From Saturnia japonica (lineage: Eukaryota; Arthropoda; Insecta; Lepidoptera; Saturniidae): a stretch of 64,000 bases of DNA. Each line of letters opens with the position of its first letter. Within the stretch, counting starts at the first letter, position 1. The notes below the pieces were generated by a model. That model had not been told where the DNA came from. It saw only the letters and a program-made list of their open reading frames with translations, and did not search any database. Below are positions 8,912-17,700 of the stretch, one piece after another. The stretch is taken from assembly GCA_033032175.1 (NCBI GenBank), contig JAVKPJ010000037.1:4636-68635 (forward strand), in the 5' to 3' direction. Both the position numbers and the translations under genes were made by a program.

Positions 8912-10906
8912 TGCTTAAGTAAGTTTTTCCGTAAGCGGAAAGGGAAAAACTTGGATGAAGGTTCTGCCCCAGAGGCGGGTTCTGACGTTGAGCTGGACAA
9001 TGTCGCGAAGGATGCTCGTATAACTCCCGCGAAGAAAGGCAGGGGTCGCCCTCCGACCACAGGTAAATATGTGGGTCAGTATGTGGCACAAAAGGATATA
9101 ATCCGCCTTGAGCAGGAAGAGCTCCGTCTCCGTGCGGAGCAAGAGGTGGCAGACCTGGATGAGGAAGCCAGGCAACTGCGAGTTGCCACTAGGGCGCATG
9201 GTACAAATCAGCCGGAGGCTGCTCTTGACCTGAACGAATTGGCTAAAAAGAGCGTAGAGGTTGTTCTAAAAGTAGCCAAGAGATCCGGCAATCTGAAGGG
9301 GACTTTCCAAAAAGCCTTAAACCATGCTGCGGACTCTTTAAAAGAGATCTTGGAAGTGCTCCAATGCCGGACCACAAACAGTGAAACGGCTCGCTTAAAA
9401 GCGGACAATGACCGCCTAAAGGAGGACTTACTCCGTCAACAGACGGAGATGGCGGAGCTTCGAAAGGAGCTAGCTGATATGAGAGTGCAAATAAGCCAGC
9501 TGCACCCTCAAGCACAGGCGTCACAGCCCATTACGGTGCCCGGGCAGCAGATTGTGCCACCTCGCAAGAAGGCGGCGAGGGAGGAATTTCCTCCCCTGCC
9601 ACAGCCGCGCGAGTCGAGGATTCAGATGGAGCCGCCTCAAGTAGTCTCTGCTGAAAGATTCGAGCAGGCGATGCTCCGAATGGAAAACATAATGTTCGCT
9701 CGGCTAGAGGCTATGGAGAACAGGCTCCCGCCGGAGGAGCGGATGCGACCTCCATTGGCCGCAGATCGTAGGAATGCTAATGCAAAAGCAGTACTCGTAC
9801 CTGAAGAACGGTCCTCCAAACTTCCAACTCCTCCGTTGTCAGCCGTCAAAAACGTAAAAAGAGGAACCAAGGAGAAGGCTAACAATGCTACGGCAATTCC
9901 AGCTTCGTTAGCTCCTTCCACAAATAGGGAGCAGCCGGTAGTGCCTAAACCCGTAGAAGGGGATTGGGTGCTAGTTGGTAAGAACGGTCGCCCTAAAAAG
10001 CCAGCTAAATCGAAGAAGTCAACTCCTAAGAAGGAAAAGAGCCGCAAACTCCGAGCACCAAGAACAACTGCGGTGTCAGTTACTCTGCAGCCGGAGGCGG
10101 AGAAGAAGGGTTTTTCCTATTTTCAGGTGCTCCAAGGAATAAAAACCAACGTCAAGCTGGCTGACCTGGGTATTGAAGGGATCCGTTGGAGGAGAGCAGC
10201 GAACGGTGGTTACCTTGTCCAGATTCCTGGTGCCGCCAGTGGAGATAAAGCAGATGCCCTGGCAGCCAGATTTAAAGAGGTGCTTCCAGCAGAGGGCATT
10301 AAAATATCCAGGCCCATGAGGTGCGCAGACATTCGTATCTCGGGCCTAGACGAATCCGTCACAGCAGATGAAGTTATCGCTGCTGTGGCCGAGACTGGCG
10401 GATGTCCCCGGGTGCAGGTGAAAACGAATGGAGTACGTCCAGGGCTAAGGGGGCTCTGTACGGCTGTAGTTTCTTGTCCTGTGGCGGCAGCGAAAAAAGT
10501 CACGGACGGCCGACGACTTCTGATTGGGTGGGTGTCGGCACAAATTAAGCTCTTGGAGCCTCGGTCTCGAAAATGCTTTAGATGCTTACAAGCCGGACAT
10601 CTGGGCAATAAATGCACCTGCCAGGTTGACTGTAGTCAGCTATGCTTCCGGTGCAGTCAACCAGGTCATAAAGCCGTTGAGTGCAGTGCGGAGCCACACT
10701 GTGCGGTTTGCGCAGCTTCAGGCAGTCCTGCTGCCCATCGAGTGGGTAGCAGGGATTGTGGTAAGCCTGCGCCCTCAACCAAAAACGGGGCGAAGAAGAA
10801 TAGGGGCAGGAGCAGGGGTAAGAACCCGTCCCAGCCCTCGACGTCATCGGTTGTCACTGAGACGCCGGCGACTTCCCATGAAGGCGAAATGGAGTGTCAT
10901 CAATAA
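8912..10906 (+). CDS. ORF1 (Gag-like zinc-knuckle protein) of element A, N-terminally truncated
   Basis: This is the Gag-like RNA-binding protein of a SART-type element. The reading frame is open from about 8882. Homology to ORF1 of elements F and I begins at SKFFRKRK (about 8918), so no original start codon remains; the codon at 8951 is TTG. A basic KKGRGRPPTTG motif (AT-hook-like) is followed by a coiled coil rich in Glu, Leu and Arg, then the family core VAKRSGNLKGTFQKAL. Three knuckles close the protein: CFRCLQAGHLGNKC (about residue 541 counted from 8951), CFRCSQPGHKAVEC and HCAVC. It ends in TAA at 10904-10906, overlapping the ORF2 start region. SART1-type ORF1 proteins are known to guide the ribonucleoprotein to telomeres. 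No internal stop was seen. Confidence 0.85.
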   Translation, partial: CLSKFFRKRKGKNLDEGSAPEAGSDVELDNVAKDARITPAKKGRGRPPTTGKYVGQYVAQKDIIRLEQEELRLRAEQEVADLDEEARQLRVATRAHGTNQPEAALDLNELAKKSVEVVLKVAKRSGNLKGTFQKALNHAADSLKEILEVLQCRTTNSETARLKADNDRLKEDLLRQQTEMAELRKELADMRVQISQLHPQAQASQPITVPGQQIVPPRKKAAREEFPPLPQPRESRIQMEPPQVVSAERFEQAMLRMENIMFARLEAMENRLPPEERMRPPLAADRRNANAKAVLVPEERSSKLPTPPLSAVKNVKRGTKEKANNATAIPASLAPSTNREQPVVPKPVEGDWVLVGKNGRPKKPAKSKKSTPKKEKSRKLRAPRTTAVSVTLQPEAEKKGFSYFQVLQGIKTNVKLADLGIEGIRWRRAANGGYLVQIPGAASGDKADALAARFKEVLPAEGIKISRPMRCADIRISGLDESVTADEVIAAVAETGGCPRVQVKTNGVRPGLRGLCTAVVSCPVAAAKKVTDGRRLLIGWVSAQIKLLEPRSRKCFRCLQAGHLGNKCTCQVDCSQLCFRCSQPGHKAVECSAEPHCAVCAASGSPAAHRVGSRDCGKPAPSTKNGAKKNRGRSRGKNPSQPSTSSVVTETPATSHEGEMECHQ

Positions 10907-10911
10907 TAATG
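10904..10911 (+). promoter_or_regulatory. ORF1 stop / ORF2 start overlap (TAATAATG)
   Basis: ORF1 ends at TAA 10904-10906. A second TAA in the same frame overlaps the ORF2 ATG (10909-10911), giving UAAUG. In SART1 of Bombyx this arrangement is known to allow ORF2 translation by termination-reinitiation. The same octamer occurs in elements F and J. Confidence 0.8.
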
Positions 10912-13900
10912 GCACTCAATTTCTTACAAGGTAATCTCAACCACTGTGCCAGAGCTCAAGACCTCTTGTTCCAGAGCATGGCGCAGTGGTTGATCCACAT
11001 CGCCGTGATGGCCGAGCCGTACTATGTTCCACCCGCAGATAACTGGGTGGGTGACTTGGACGGTTCGGTGGCCTTAGTGTCCCAGGCCGCTGCTAGTGCC
11101 CCGCCTTTCTCCAACATCTCGAGGGGTCGGGGGTACGTAGCGGCACATCTCGGTGACATGGTCGTAGTAGGGGTGTATATGCCCCCAAGTAGAAGTCTCG
11201 CTGACTTTGAGGGATTCCTCGGGGAGATGCAAATCGTTGTCGGTCGTATCCATCCTCACCCCGTCCTGGTCCTCGGGGACTTCAACGCTAAATCAACAGC
11301 TTGGGGTTCCCCGTCAACGGACGCTAGGGGTGAGGCTCTGGAGGAGTGGGCTATATTAATGGGCCTACTTATCCTCAATCGGGGGTCCGTTAACACGTGC
11401 GTGCGACAGCAGGGCGGTTCTATAGTGGATATTACGTTTGCAAGCCCTGCTTTAGCAAGCCGAGTTCGGGGCTGGACAGTCCTTGAGGGAGTGGAGACGT
11501 TGTCGGACCACCGATATATACGGTTCGACATCTCCACCCAGGCCTCGGATGTACCGGCCCGTAGGACCTCCGTAGAGGACGGTCCGCGTTGGGCATTGAA
11601 GCGCCTAGACCGTGAGGTACTTCTGGAAGCTGCCGTCATGCAGGCCTGGGTTTCCGGTGAACCGCCCGACAGGCTTGCTGATGTCAACGAAGAGGCGGAG
11701 TCACTTCGCGCGGATATGACGCGTGTCTGCGACGCGGCGATGCCCCGAATAAAGGGGCCGATGCCCGCCAGGCGTCAAGTGTACTGGTGGACCGCCGAAA
11801 TCGCGCAATTGCGTGCCGCGTGTGTGGCGGTTCGGCGCCAGTACACCAGAGAGCGGCGCAGGCGGGGTCGCACGCAGGACGCGTCCGCCAGAGAGATAGA
11901 ACTCTACGAAGGGTACAGAGCGGCCAAGTTGGCGCTCAAAAAGGCCATTGAGCAGGCGAAAGCTCTGGCCAGGGAGGAGCAGCTGGAGACGCTCAACCGG
12001 AATCCATGGGGGCGCCCGTACCGAATGGTACGTGGCAAATTACGCCAATGGGCTCCCCCGATAACAAAGAGTCTCCAGCCAGAGCTCCTCCAAGATGTAG
12101 TGGCCGCTCTGTTTCCTTCGGGGGCAGAGCATACACCTCCCACGATGGCTCCGTTCGCAGCCATGCCCAACGCGGAGGGCGAAGACGATGCACCCGAGGT
12201 GACCCGGGAAGAACTGAGGGCGGCGGTGAAACGCATGCAAGCAAAAAACACCGCCCCAGGACCGGACGGCATACCTGGTCGTGCATGGGTCCTGGCTCTA
12301 GAGGCCCTCGAGCCCCGACTTTTGGGGATCTTCACAGCGTGTCTTCAGCAGGGCCGGTTTCCGCGTGTATGGAAAACCGGCAAACTAGTCCTGCTGAAGA
12401 AAGAGGGGCGCCCTGCGGACTCTCCGTCCGCATACCGGCCCATAGTGTTGTTGGACGATGTGGCGAAGCTATGCGAGCGAATAATCGCAGTCCGCCTCGT
12501 CCGACACTTAACAACGATAGGGCCGGATCTGGCGGATAACCAGTTTGGTTTCCGCCAGGGGCGCTCCACGATTGACGCCATAATGCGTGTGAAGATCCAG
12601 GCGGAGGAAGCAATTGCTCGGGGCGAGGTGGTTCTGGCGGTGTCTCTTGACATCGCCAACGCTTTTAACACCTTGCCCTGGGCTACAATTAGAGAGGCAC
12701 TCCGGTTTCATGGAGTGCCGTCCTACCTCCGCCGCATAGTCGGGGCGTACCTCAGTGAGAGGTACGTGACCTTCCCGGGTCAGCGAGGGATGAGTCGGCG
12801 AGATGTCGTATCCGGTGTTCCCCAGGGGTCAGTGTTAGGGCCCCTTCTCTGGAACATCGGATACGACTGGGTGTTGCGCGGTGCGCTCCTCCGAGGCGTC
12901 AGCGTTGTCTGTTACGCTGACGACACGCTAGTGTTAGCCCGGGGGAAGACGCACCGCAATGCGACGATGCTGGCTACGGCCGGCGTCGCTCAAGTCGTCG
13001 GTAGGATTCGGCGTCTGGGGCTGGAGGTGGCGCTCCGTAAATCCGAGGCCCTGTTTTTCCATGGGCCTCGGAATGCGCCGCCTCAAAGAGCCCAAATAGT
13101 CGTGGGAGGCGTGTCCGTCGGTGTCGAGTCGACAATGAGGTATCTCGGCCTCGTCCTCGACAGCCGATGGACCTTCGACGAGCACTTCCGGCAACTGGCC
13201 CCCCGTCTCATGGGAGCAGCGGGTGCATTAGCTCGTCTGCTACCCAACCTGGGGGGGCCTAATTCCACTTGCCGGAAGCTGTATTTAGGGATCGTGCGGT
13301 CCATAGCCCTGTATGGGGCCCCCGTGTGGGCGTATAGCTTGACGGCCAAAAATATCGCCCAATTGCGGAAACCGCAGCGGGCGATGGCCATCAGAGCCGT
13401 CCGAGGGTACCGCACGATTTCTTTCGAGGCGGCCTCCCTATTAGCCGGATCCCCACCTTGGGACCTGGAGGCGAGAGCCCACGCGTCTCTGTATCTTCGA
13501 CGCGTGGAGGCGCTGGAGCAATGTTTACGACTCGCGCCTCGGGAAATCGAGGCGCTGAGGTCACAGCTCCACCAGGTCCTAATGGTGGACGAGTGGCGCC
13601 GACGACTTGAGCGACCGAGCTCGGGAGTGGCAACAGTGGAAGCCGTTCGGCCCGTATTGGCCGAATGGCTAACCAGGCGGCACGGCACCCTGACATTCCG
13701 GCTGACACAGGTGCTCTCGGGACACGGCTGTTTCGGGAGCTACCTGTGTCGTATAGGCCGGGAACCGACAGCAGGGTGGCACCATTGTGGCTGTGCGAGG
13801 GACACCGCACAGCACACTTTCGAAGAATGTCCCGCCTGGGAAACGCCACGCTGCGAGCTCGTCGCGGAGATTGGCTCCGATCTCTCGCTCTCGGCCGTTG

Positions 13901-14076
13901 TGAAGTCCATGGCCGAGAGCGAGAACGGGTGGAACTCCGTCGTCTCATATTGTGAGGAAGTTATGCTCGCGAAGGAGGCGGCGGAGAGGGAGAGGGAGCA
14001 GGCATCACAGCTCCCCTCCCGCGGTCGACGAACCGTACGGCGGCGACGAGTCAGGGATGACCTACAGCCGCCGTAA
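10909..14076 (+). CDS. ORF2 of element A: APE endonuclease and reverse transcriptase
   Basis: This 1055-codon ORF2 starts at the ATG embedded in UAAUG. The endonuclease spans about residues 1-210 with all hallmark residues: QGNLNH, AEPY (about 35), LGDFNAKS (about 122) and LSDHRYIRF (about 198). RT spans about 430-700 with YRPIVLLDD, SLDIANAFN, GVPQGSVLGP (about 635) and CYADD (about 668). No RNase H is present, as in SART/TRAS elements. A C-terminal zinc finger of form CGCARDTAQHTFEEC lies near 957-971. No stop or frameshift interrupts it, so the enzyme may be active. It would nick TTAGG DNA and prime reverse transcription there. The nearest relative in the window is ORF2 of element I. Confidence 0.9.
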   Translation: MALNFLQGNLNHCARAQDLLFQSMAQWLIHIAVMAEPYYVPPADNWVGDLDGSVALVSQAAASAPPFSNISRGRGYVAAHLGDMVVVGVYMPPSRSLADFEGFLGEMQIVVGRIHPHPVLVLGDFNAKSTAWGSPSTDARGEALEEWAILMGLLILNRGSVNTCVRQQGGSIVDITFASPALASRVRGWTVLEGVETLSDHRYIRFDISTQASDVPARRTSVEDGPRWALKRLDREVLLEAAVMQAWVSGEPPDRLADVNEEAESLRADMTRVCDAAMPRIKGPMPARRQVYWWTAEIAQLRAACVAVRRQYTRERRRRGRTQDASAREIELYEGYRAAKLALKKAIEQAKALAREEQLETLNRNPWGRPYRMVRGKLRQWAPPITKSLQPELLQDVVAALFPSGAEHTPPTMAPFAAMPNAEGEDDAPEVTREELRAAVKRMQAKNTAPGPDGIPGRAWVLALEALEPRLLGIFTACLQQGRFPRVWKTGKLVLLKKEGRPADSPSAYRPIVLLDDVAKLCERIIAVRLVRHLTTIGPDLADNQFGFRQGRSTIDAIMRVKIQAEEAIARGEVVLAVSLDIANAFNTLPWATIREALRFHGVPSYLRRIVGAYLSERYVTFPGQRGMSRRDVVSGVPQGSVLGPLLWNIGYDWVLRGALLRGVSVVCYADDTLVLARGKTHRNATMLATAGVAQVVGRIRRLGLEVALRKSEALFFHGPRNAPPQRAQIVVGGVSVGVESTMRYLGLVLDSRWTFDEHFRQLAPRLMGAAGALARLLPNLGGPNSTCRKLYLGIVRSIALYGAPVWAYSLTAKNIAQLRKPQRAMAIRAVRGYRTISFEAASLLAGSPPWDLEARAHASLYLRRVEALEQCLRLAPREIEALRSQLHQVLMVDEWRRRLERPSSGVATVEAVRPVLAEWLTRRHGTLTFRLTQVLSGHGCFGSYLCRIGREPTAGWHHCGCARDTAQHTFEECPAWETPRCELVAEIGSDLSLSAVVKSMAESENGWNSVVSYCEEVMLAKEAAEREREQASQLPSRGRRTVRRRRVRDDLQPP

Positions 14077-14403
14077 ATAAGGCCTGCGGGCGTTGGACGC
14101 GGGCACGTCCTTCGCCCTTGCAGTCAATGCACAAGCCCGAGGTGAGGCGCATCAGTGTTCGATGCGCCCCTCGACGGTTCGTCAGAGGGTGTCATATTAT
14201 CCGACCCTTCAGACCGCAAGAAGAGGCCCCTCATGAGGGGCTGACACCTGCCGGGTTGAGTAGAAGTTTTGCTACAGCAGTTCCTGCTCCCCGGCCACAT
14301 AGGTGCGAGAAGAACACCGTGGGGTTTTAGTCAGTAAGAGTCTGACATACCCCTCTCGAGCTGCCCGGCTCGGGAGGCGGATCCATGTAGGATTTCCCCA
14401 CGT
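14077..14403 (+). other. Alpha-type 3' UTR with conserved terminal RNA structure
   Basis: Two local hairpins are visible (GCATC..GATGC and a GGCCCCTCATGAGGGGC-like palindrome). The final 87 nt (14317-14403) form an outer stem GTGGGG/CCCCAC that encloses GTCAG/CTGAC and a CTCGAGC..GGCTCGGGAG arm. The same fold, with compensated bases, occurs at every SART-type 3' end here. In SART1 the 3' UTR is needed for recognition by RT. Confidence 0.7.
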
Positions 14404-14426
14404 AAAAAAAAAAAAAAAAAAAAAAA

Positions 14427-14435
14427 GGTTAGGTT
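14427..14435 (+). repeat. Telomeric remnant GGTTAGGTT between A and B
   Basis: Nearly two TTAGG units lie between the poly(A) of A and the GGGG start of B. Confidence 0.85.
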
Positions 14436-14513
14436 GGGGTGCGTGTCAGGAACCTCCTCGTGGTGCACCCCGGGCAACGTCGACCAGTCTGGTCGGCGGC
14501 TGATACCTGACAC
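14436..14513 (+). ncRNA. HDV-like self-cleaving ribozyme candidate (B)
   Basis: Double-pseudoknot pairing can be read directly. P1 is GGGGTGC with GCACCCC. P2 is GTGTCAGG with CCTGACAC (14506-14513). P3 is ACC with GGT, closing loop TCCTCGT. The GGGCAAC segment sits where P1.1 and J1.1/4 belong, P4 is CGACCA with TGGTCG, and J4/2 is GGCTGATA with a candidate catalytic C. Cleavage would fall just before GGGG, which is exactly the telomere/element boundary. Confidence 0.8.
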
Positions 14514-14682
14514 ACTCCTCCCGGTATCCCTCTGGTTATCAGAGGGGACTGTGGAGGGGTATTGGCTGGAGGGCCATTAAAAGCTCCTGGGTGTGGCATG
14601 TGCGCGGCGCACCCAGTACCGGGCTGGGGCCGATGAGGGCTCAATTTGAGCCCCAAGGGCCCAGTTCCGGGTAGCGGCTGGC

Positions 14683-14709
14683 GGGATCGGTAGATTTTAT
14701 ACCGGTCCC
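14683..14709 (+). other. 5' UTR hairpin conserved across elements (B)
   Basis: GGGATCGGT pairs with ACCGGTCCC. The same hairpin occurs with compensated or wobble bases in D (GGGATCGGT/ACCGATCCC, about 21663) and F (GGGATTGGT/ACCGATCCC, about 25212). A second hairpin, GGGCTC/GAGCCC, lies just upstream. Confidence 0.55.
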
Positions 14710-14746
14710 GGCAGGCGTACCGCAAACTGACGATGTTAACGACATG

Positions 14747-17700
14747 ATGGATTCTGCAAAATTAAAGAACACACTACCCCAGGAGGGTACCCGAAAGGGA
14801 CAATCCCTCCCCGAGCATAGCTCGGGCTGCCCCACCGTGTCTGGGGGGGGCAAAATTTTGCGCGATTCGGATAAGAATACAACGACTTTGGCAAGAACAC
14901 GGAAAACCGATTCTGGCGATAATACGACGACTTTGGAACAAGCTAATCTGGACTCTGCACAGCCTACTGTACGGCTTGAGAGGGATCTCTCGCTTGACAA
15001 GTTCGCTGTCCACCATTGGGCAGAGACCTGCGAGAGTTCATTGTCCGTGACTATTTCGGAAAAGCGAAAGCGGTCACATGACGGCAAAGGTGGTGCGATC
15101 GGTGTGGCCCCTGGCAAGGTCTCAACAGCCATGAGGGGTAAAGCCCGGGACCCTGGCACATCTGCTGGGAAAACGCGGGCGGAATCTGTTGGGGGAGAAG
15201 TATGCAGGTCAATATGTCCTGTTGTTGAATCGGCCTGCACCGATGAAGTGGTCGCTGTCGCGGATGTGAGGGTTCTCGACGGGATCGAGCTTCTCGACCC
15301 AGACAGTTTGAGAGCCCTTGCTAAAGAGCAGACGGATGAGATCCTTAAGGTTGCCAAAAATTCTGGCAACCTTAAGGGTACTTATGTCAAACATTTGAAG
15401 GAGGCAGCCTGGATCCTCCAAGAGGTAACTGCCACCGCTCTTGCACGAACGGTGGCGGAGGAGACCCTCCTCCTCCGGCGCGAGACGGGGAGGCTCCGTC
15501 GGGAGATCGATGATCTGAAGGCGGAGCTCTCCTCACTGCGCAGTCGGGTGGAGGTTCCTCCTGTGCCGCCTTCGTCGCAAGTAGTGCCGGATAGCGCCCA
15601 GGGTCCGGAGTTTTTGGTGCAATTGCTGGTGGACGCTATGGGGGTACACATGGAGAGGATGGAGCGGTCCCTCCGGGTCTCAATGGACCACCGGTATATC
15701 CGGTTTGCGGTCTCCACCTTCTCAGGGGAGCCGGCGCGCCGTGCTCCGGGGGGGGCTAACTTCCCCCGATGGGTGGTGAGCCGCCTCAATCGGCAGCTTG
15801 CTGAAGAGGCGGCCATCGTCCAGAGCTGGCGCGCGCCGGCTCATGATGACGTAGAGATCGACGCGTCCGCGTGCCGTTTCCGTAAGGCCCTTACGGCGGT
15901 CTGCGACGCGTCGATGCCGCGGAGCAAAAACCGCCCGCAAGGCAGGCGGGCGGTGTATTGGTGGACCCCGGAGATTGCCGATCTCCGGGTGGCCTGCTCC
16001 GCGGCGCGGCGGCAGCTCCAACGCTGCCGCCGGCGGCAAACTCTGATAGAGGGGGAGGAGGCCCGGTTGCTTGGCCACTACAGGGAAGCTAGGAAGTCCC
16101 TGCAGGTGGCCATCAGCCGGGCAAAGGATGAAAAGTGGGAGGAGCTCCTCAGGACCCTGGACAGGGACCCGTGGGGGCGCCCGTACCGGGTTGCCCGGAA
16201 GAAGTTCCGGGGGCAGGCGCCCCCTTTAACGGAGTCCCTGGACTCAGAGGTCCTGGGGAGGGTCGTGGCCACGTTGCTGCCCGACCCTCCGGAGCTCCTC
16301 CCGCCCCCCATGTTAGATGGGAGTGTTGCGGCGGAGCTGTTGCCACCCCCCCCCGTCACTGAGGAGGAGATGGGGTCGGTGGTGGAGCGCCTCCGCAACA
16401 AGCGGAGGGCGCCAGGCCCGGACGGAGTTCCGGGCCAGGTTTTAAGTGTGGCGCTGAACCACATGGGGGTAGAGCTTCGGGAGCTATTCAACCGATGTTT
16501 GTCGGTTGGACGGTTCCCGAAGCTCTGGAAGATGGGGCGACTCTGCCTTCTGGGGAAGAAGGGTCGCCCCCCGGACTGCCCGTCCTCGTACCGGCCCCTT
16601 GTGCTGCTGGACGACACGGGGAAGATGCTGGAGCGTATTCTGGCGTCTCGTGTCGTCCGGCACATGGCGGAAGTGGGGCCGGTACTTTCGGACCGGCAGT
16701 TTGGTTTCCGGAGAGGGCGTTCAACGCTGGACGCCCTCTCCACCCTGAAGGAGTGGTCCGCGGAGGCGACCGAGGGGGGAGGTAGGCTGTTGGCGGTGTC
16801 GATCGACATCGCCAACGCCTTCAACAGTCTGCCGCACGGTGTTATACGGGAGGCGCTCCGGTTTTTCGGAGTGCCCTCGTACCTGCGGCGGCTGTTGGGG
16901 GACTACCTCCAGGGCAGGGAGGTCGCCTTCGTGGACGGAAGGGGGGCTGTGGTCCGGCGCCGCACTGGGTGTGGGGTTCCACAGGGGTCGGTGTTGGGGC
17001 CGCTCCTGTGGAATATGGGCTATGACTGGGTGCTCCGCGTAGCGCTCCCTTCGGGGATTCGCGTGTTGTGCTACGCGGACGACACACTAGTCGTAGCCCG
17101 GGGGGGTTCTTTTGGAGAGGTGGCGCGCCTGGCCACTGAGGGCGCTGCCCTCGTGGTCGGGCGCATAAAGGCGTTGGGCCTTAGGGTGGCGGCCGAGAAG
17201 ACCGAGGCCATGCTTTTTCATGGGCCTCGGTGTGGGCCGCCTCCTGGGGCCCACATCTACGTAGAGGGGGTGAGGGTCCGGGTTGGGGCCCAGATGAAAT
17301 ATCTGGGCCTCATCCTGGACGGACGATGGCGGTTCGAGTCCCACTTTAAGGGACTCGAACCGCGGATAGTGGGAGCGGCGGCGGCTCTCGGCCGGCTTCT
17401 CCCGAATTCGGGGGGGCCGGGCGCGAGCTGTCGCCGTTTGTTCGCGGGGGTCGTGCGGAGCATGGCCGTCTACGGGGCACCGATCTGGTCGGATGCTCTC
17501 AGCGCCACGAACAGACGCATACTGCGTGCTACGCAGCGTGTCGTGGCGCTGAGGGTAATTCGCGGGTACCGATCGGTGTCCGCGGGGGCGGCCTTGGTTC
17601 TTGCCGGCTCCCCGCTGTGGGAGCTGGAGGCGGAGGTGCTCGCCGCCGTGTACAAATTCACGGCGGCGAGGAGAGGGTTAGGGGAGCCTCCAGCTCCCAC

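Larger units (their letters stand above)
8900..14426 (+). mobile_element. SART-type R1-clade retrotransposon A (alpha lineage, 5'-truncated)
   Basis: It contains ORF1 lacking its N-terminus, a complete ORF2, a 3' UTR of about 325 bp and poly(A) 14404-14426. GGTTAGGTT follows the poly(A), as expected for insertion at TT^AGG. Homology to the ORF1 of element I starts at about 8903, so the ribozyme, 5' UTR and ORF1 start are missing. Confidence 0.85.

Noticed and set aside
9637..10047. Long antisense open frames within the GC-rich elements (for example 9637-10047, 16078-16824 and 21529-22821 on the minus strand)
   Set aside because: They lie opposite well-supported ORF1 or ORF2 sequence, show no domain features, and follow from high GC content.
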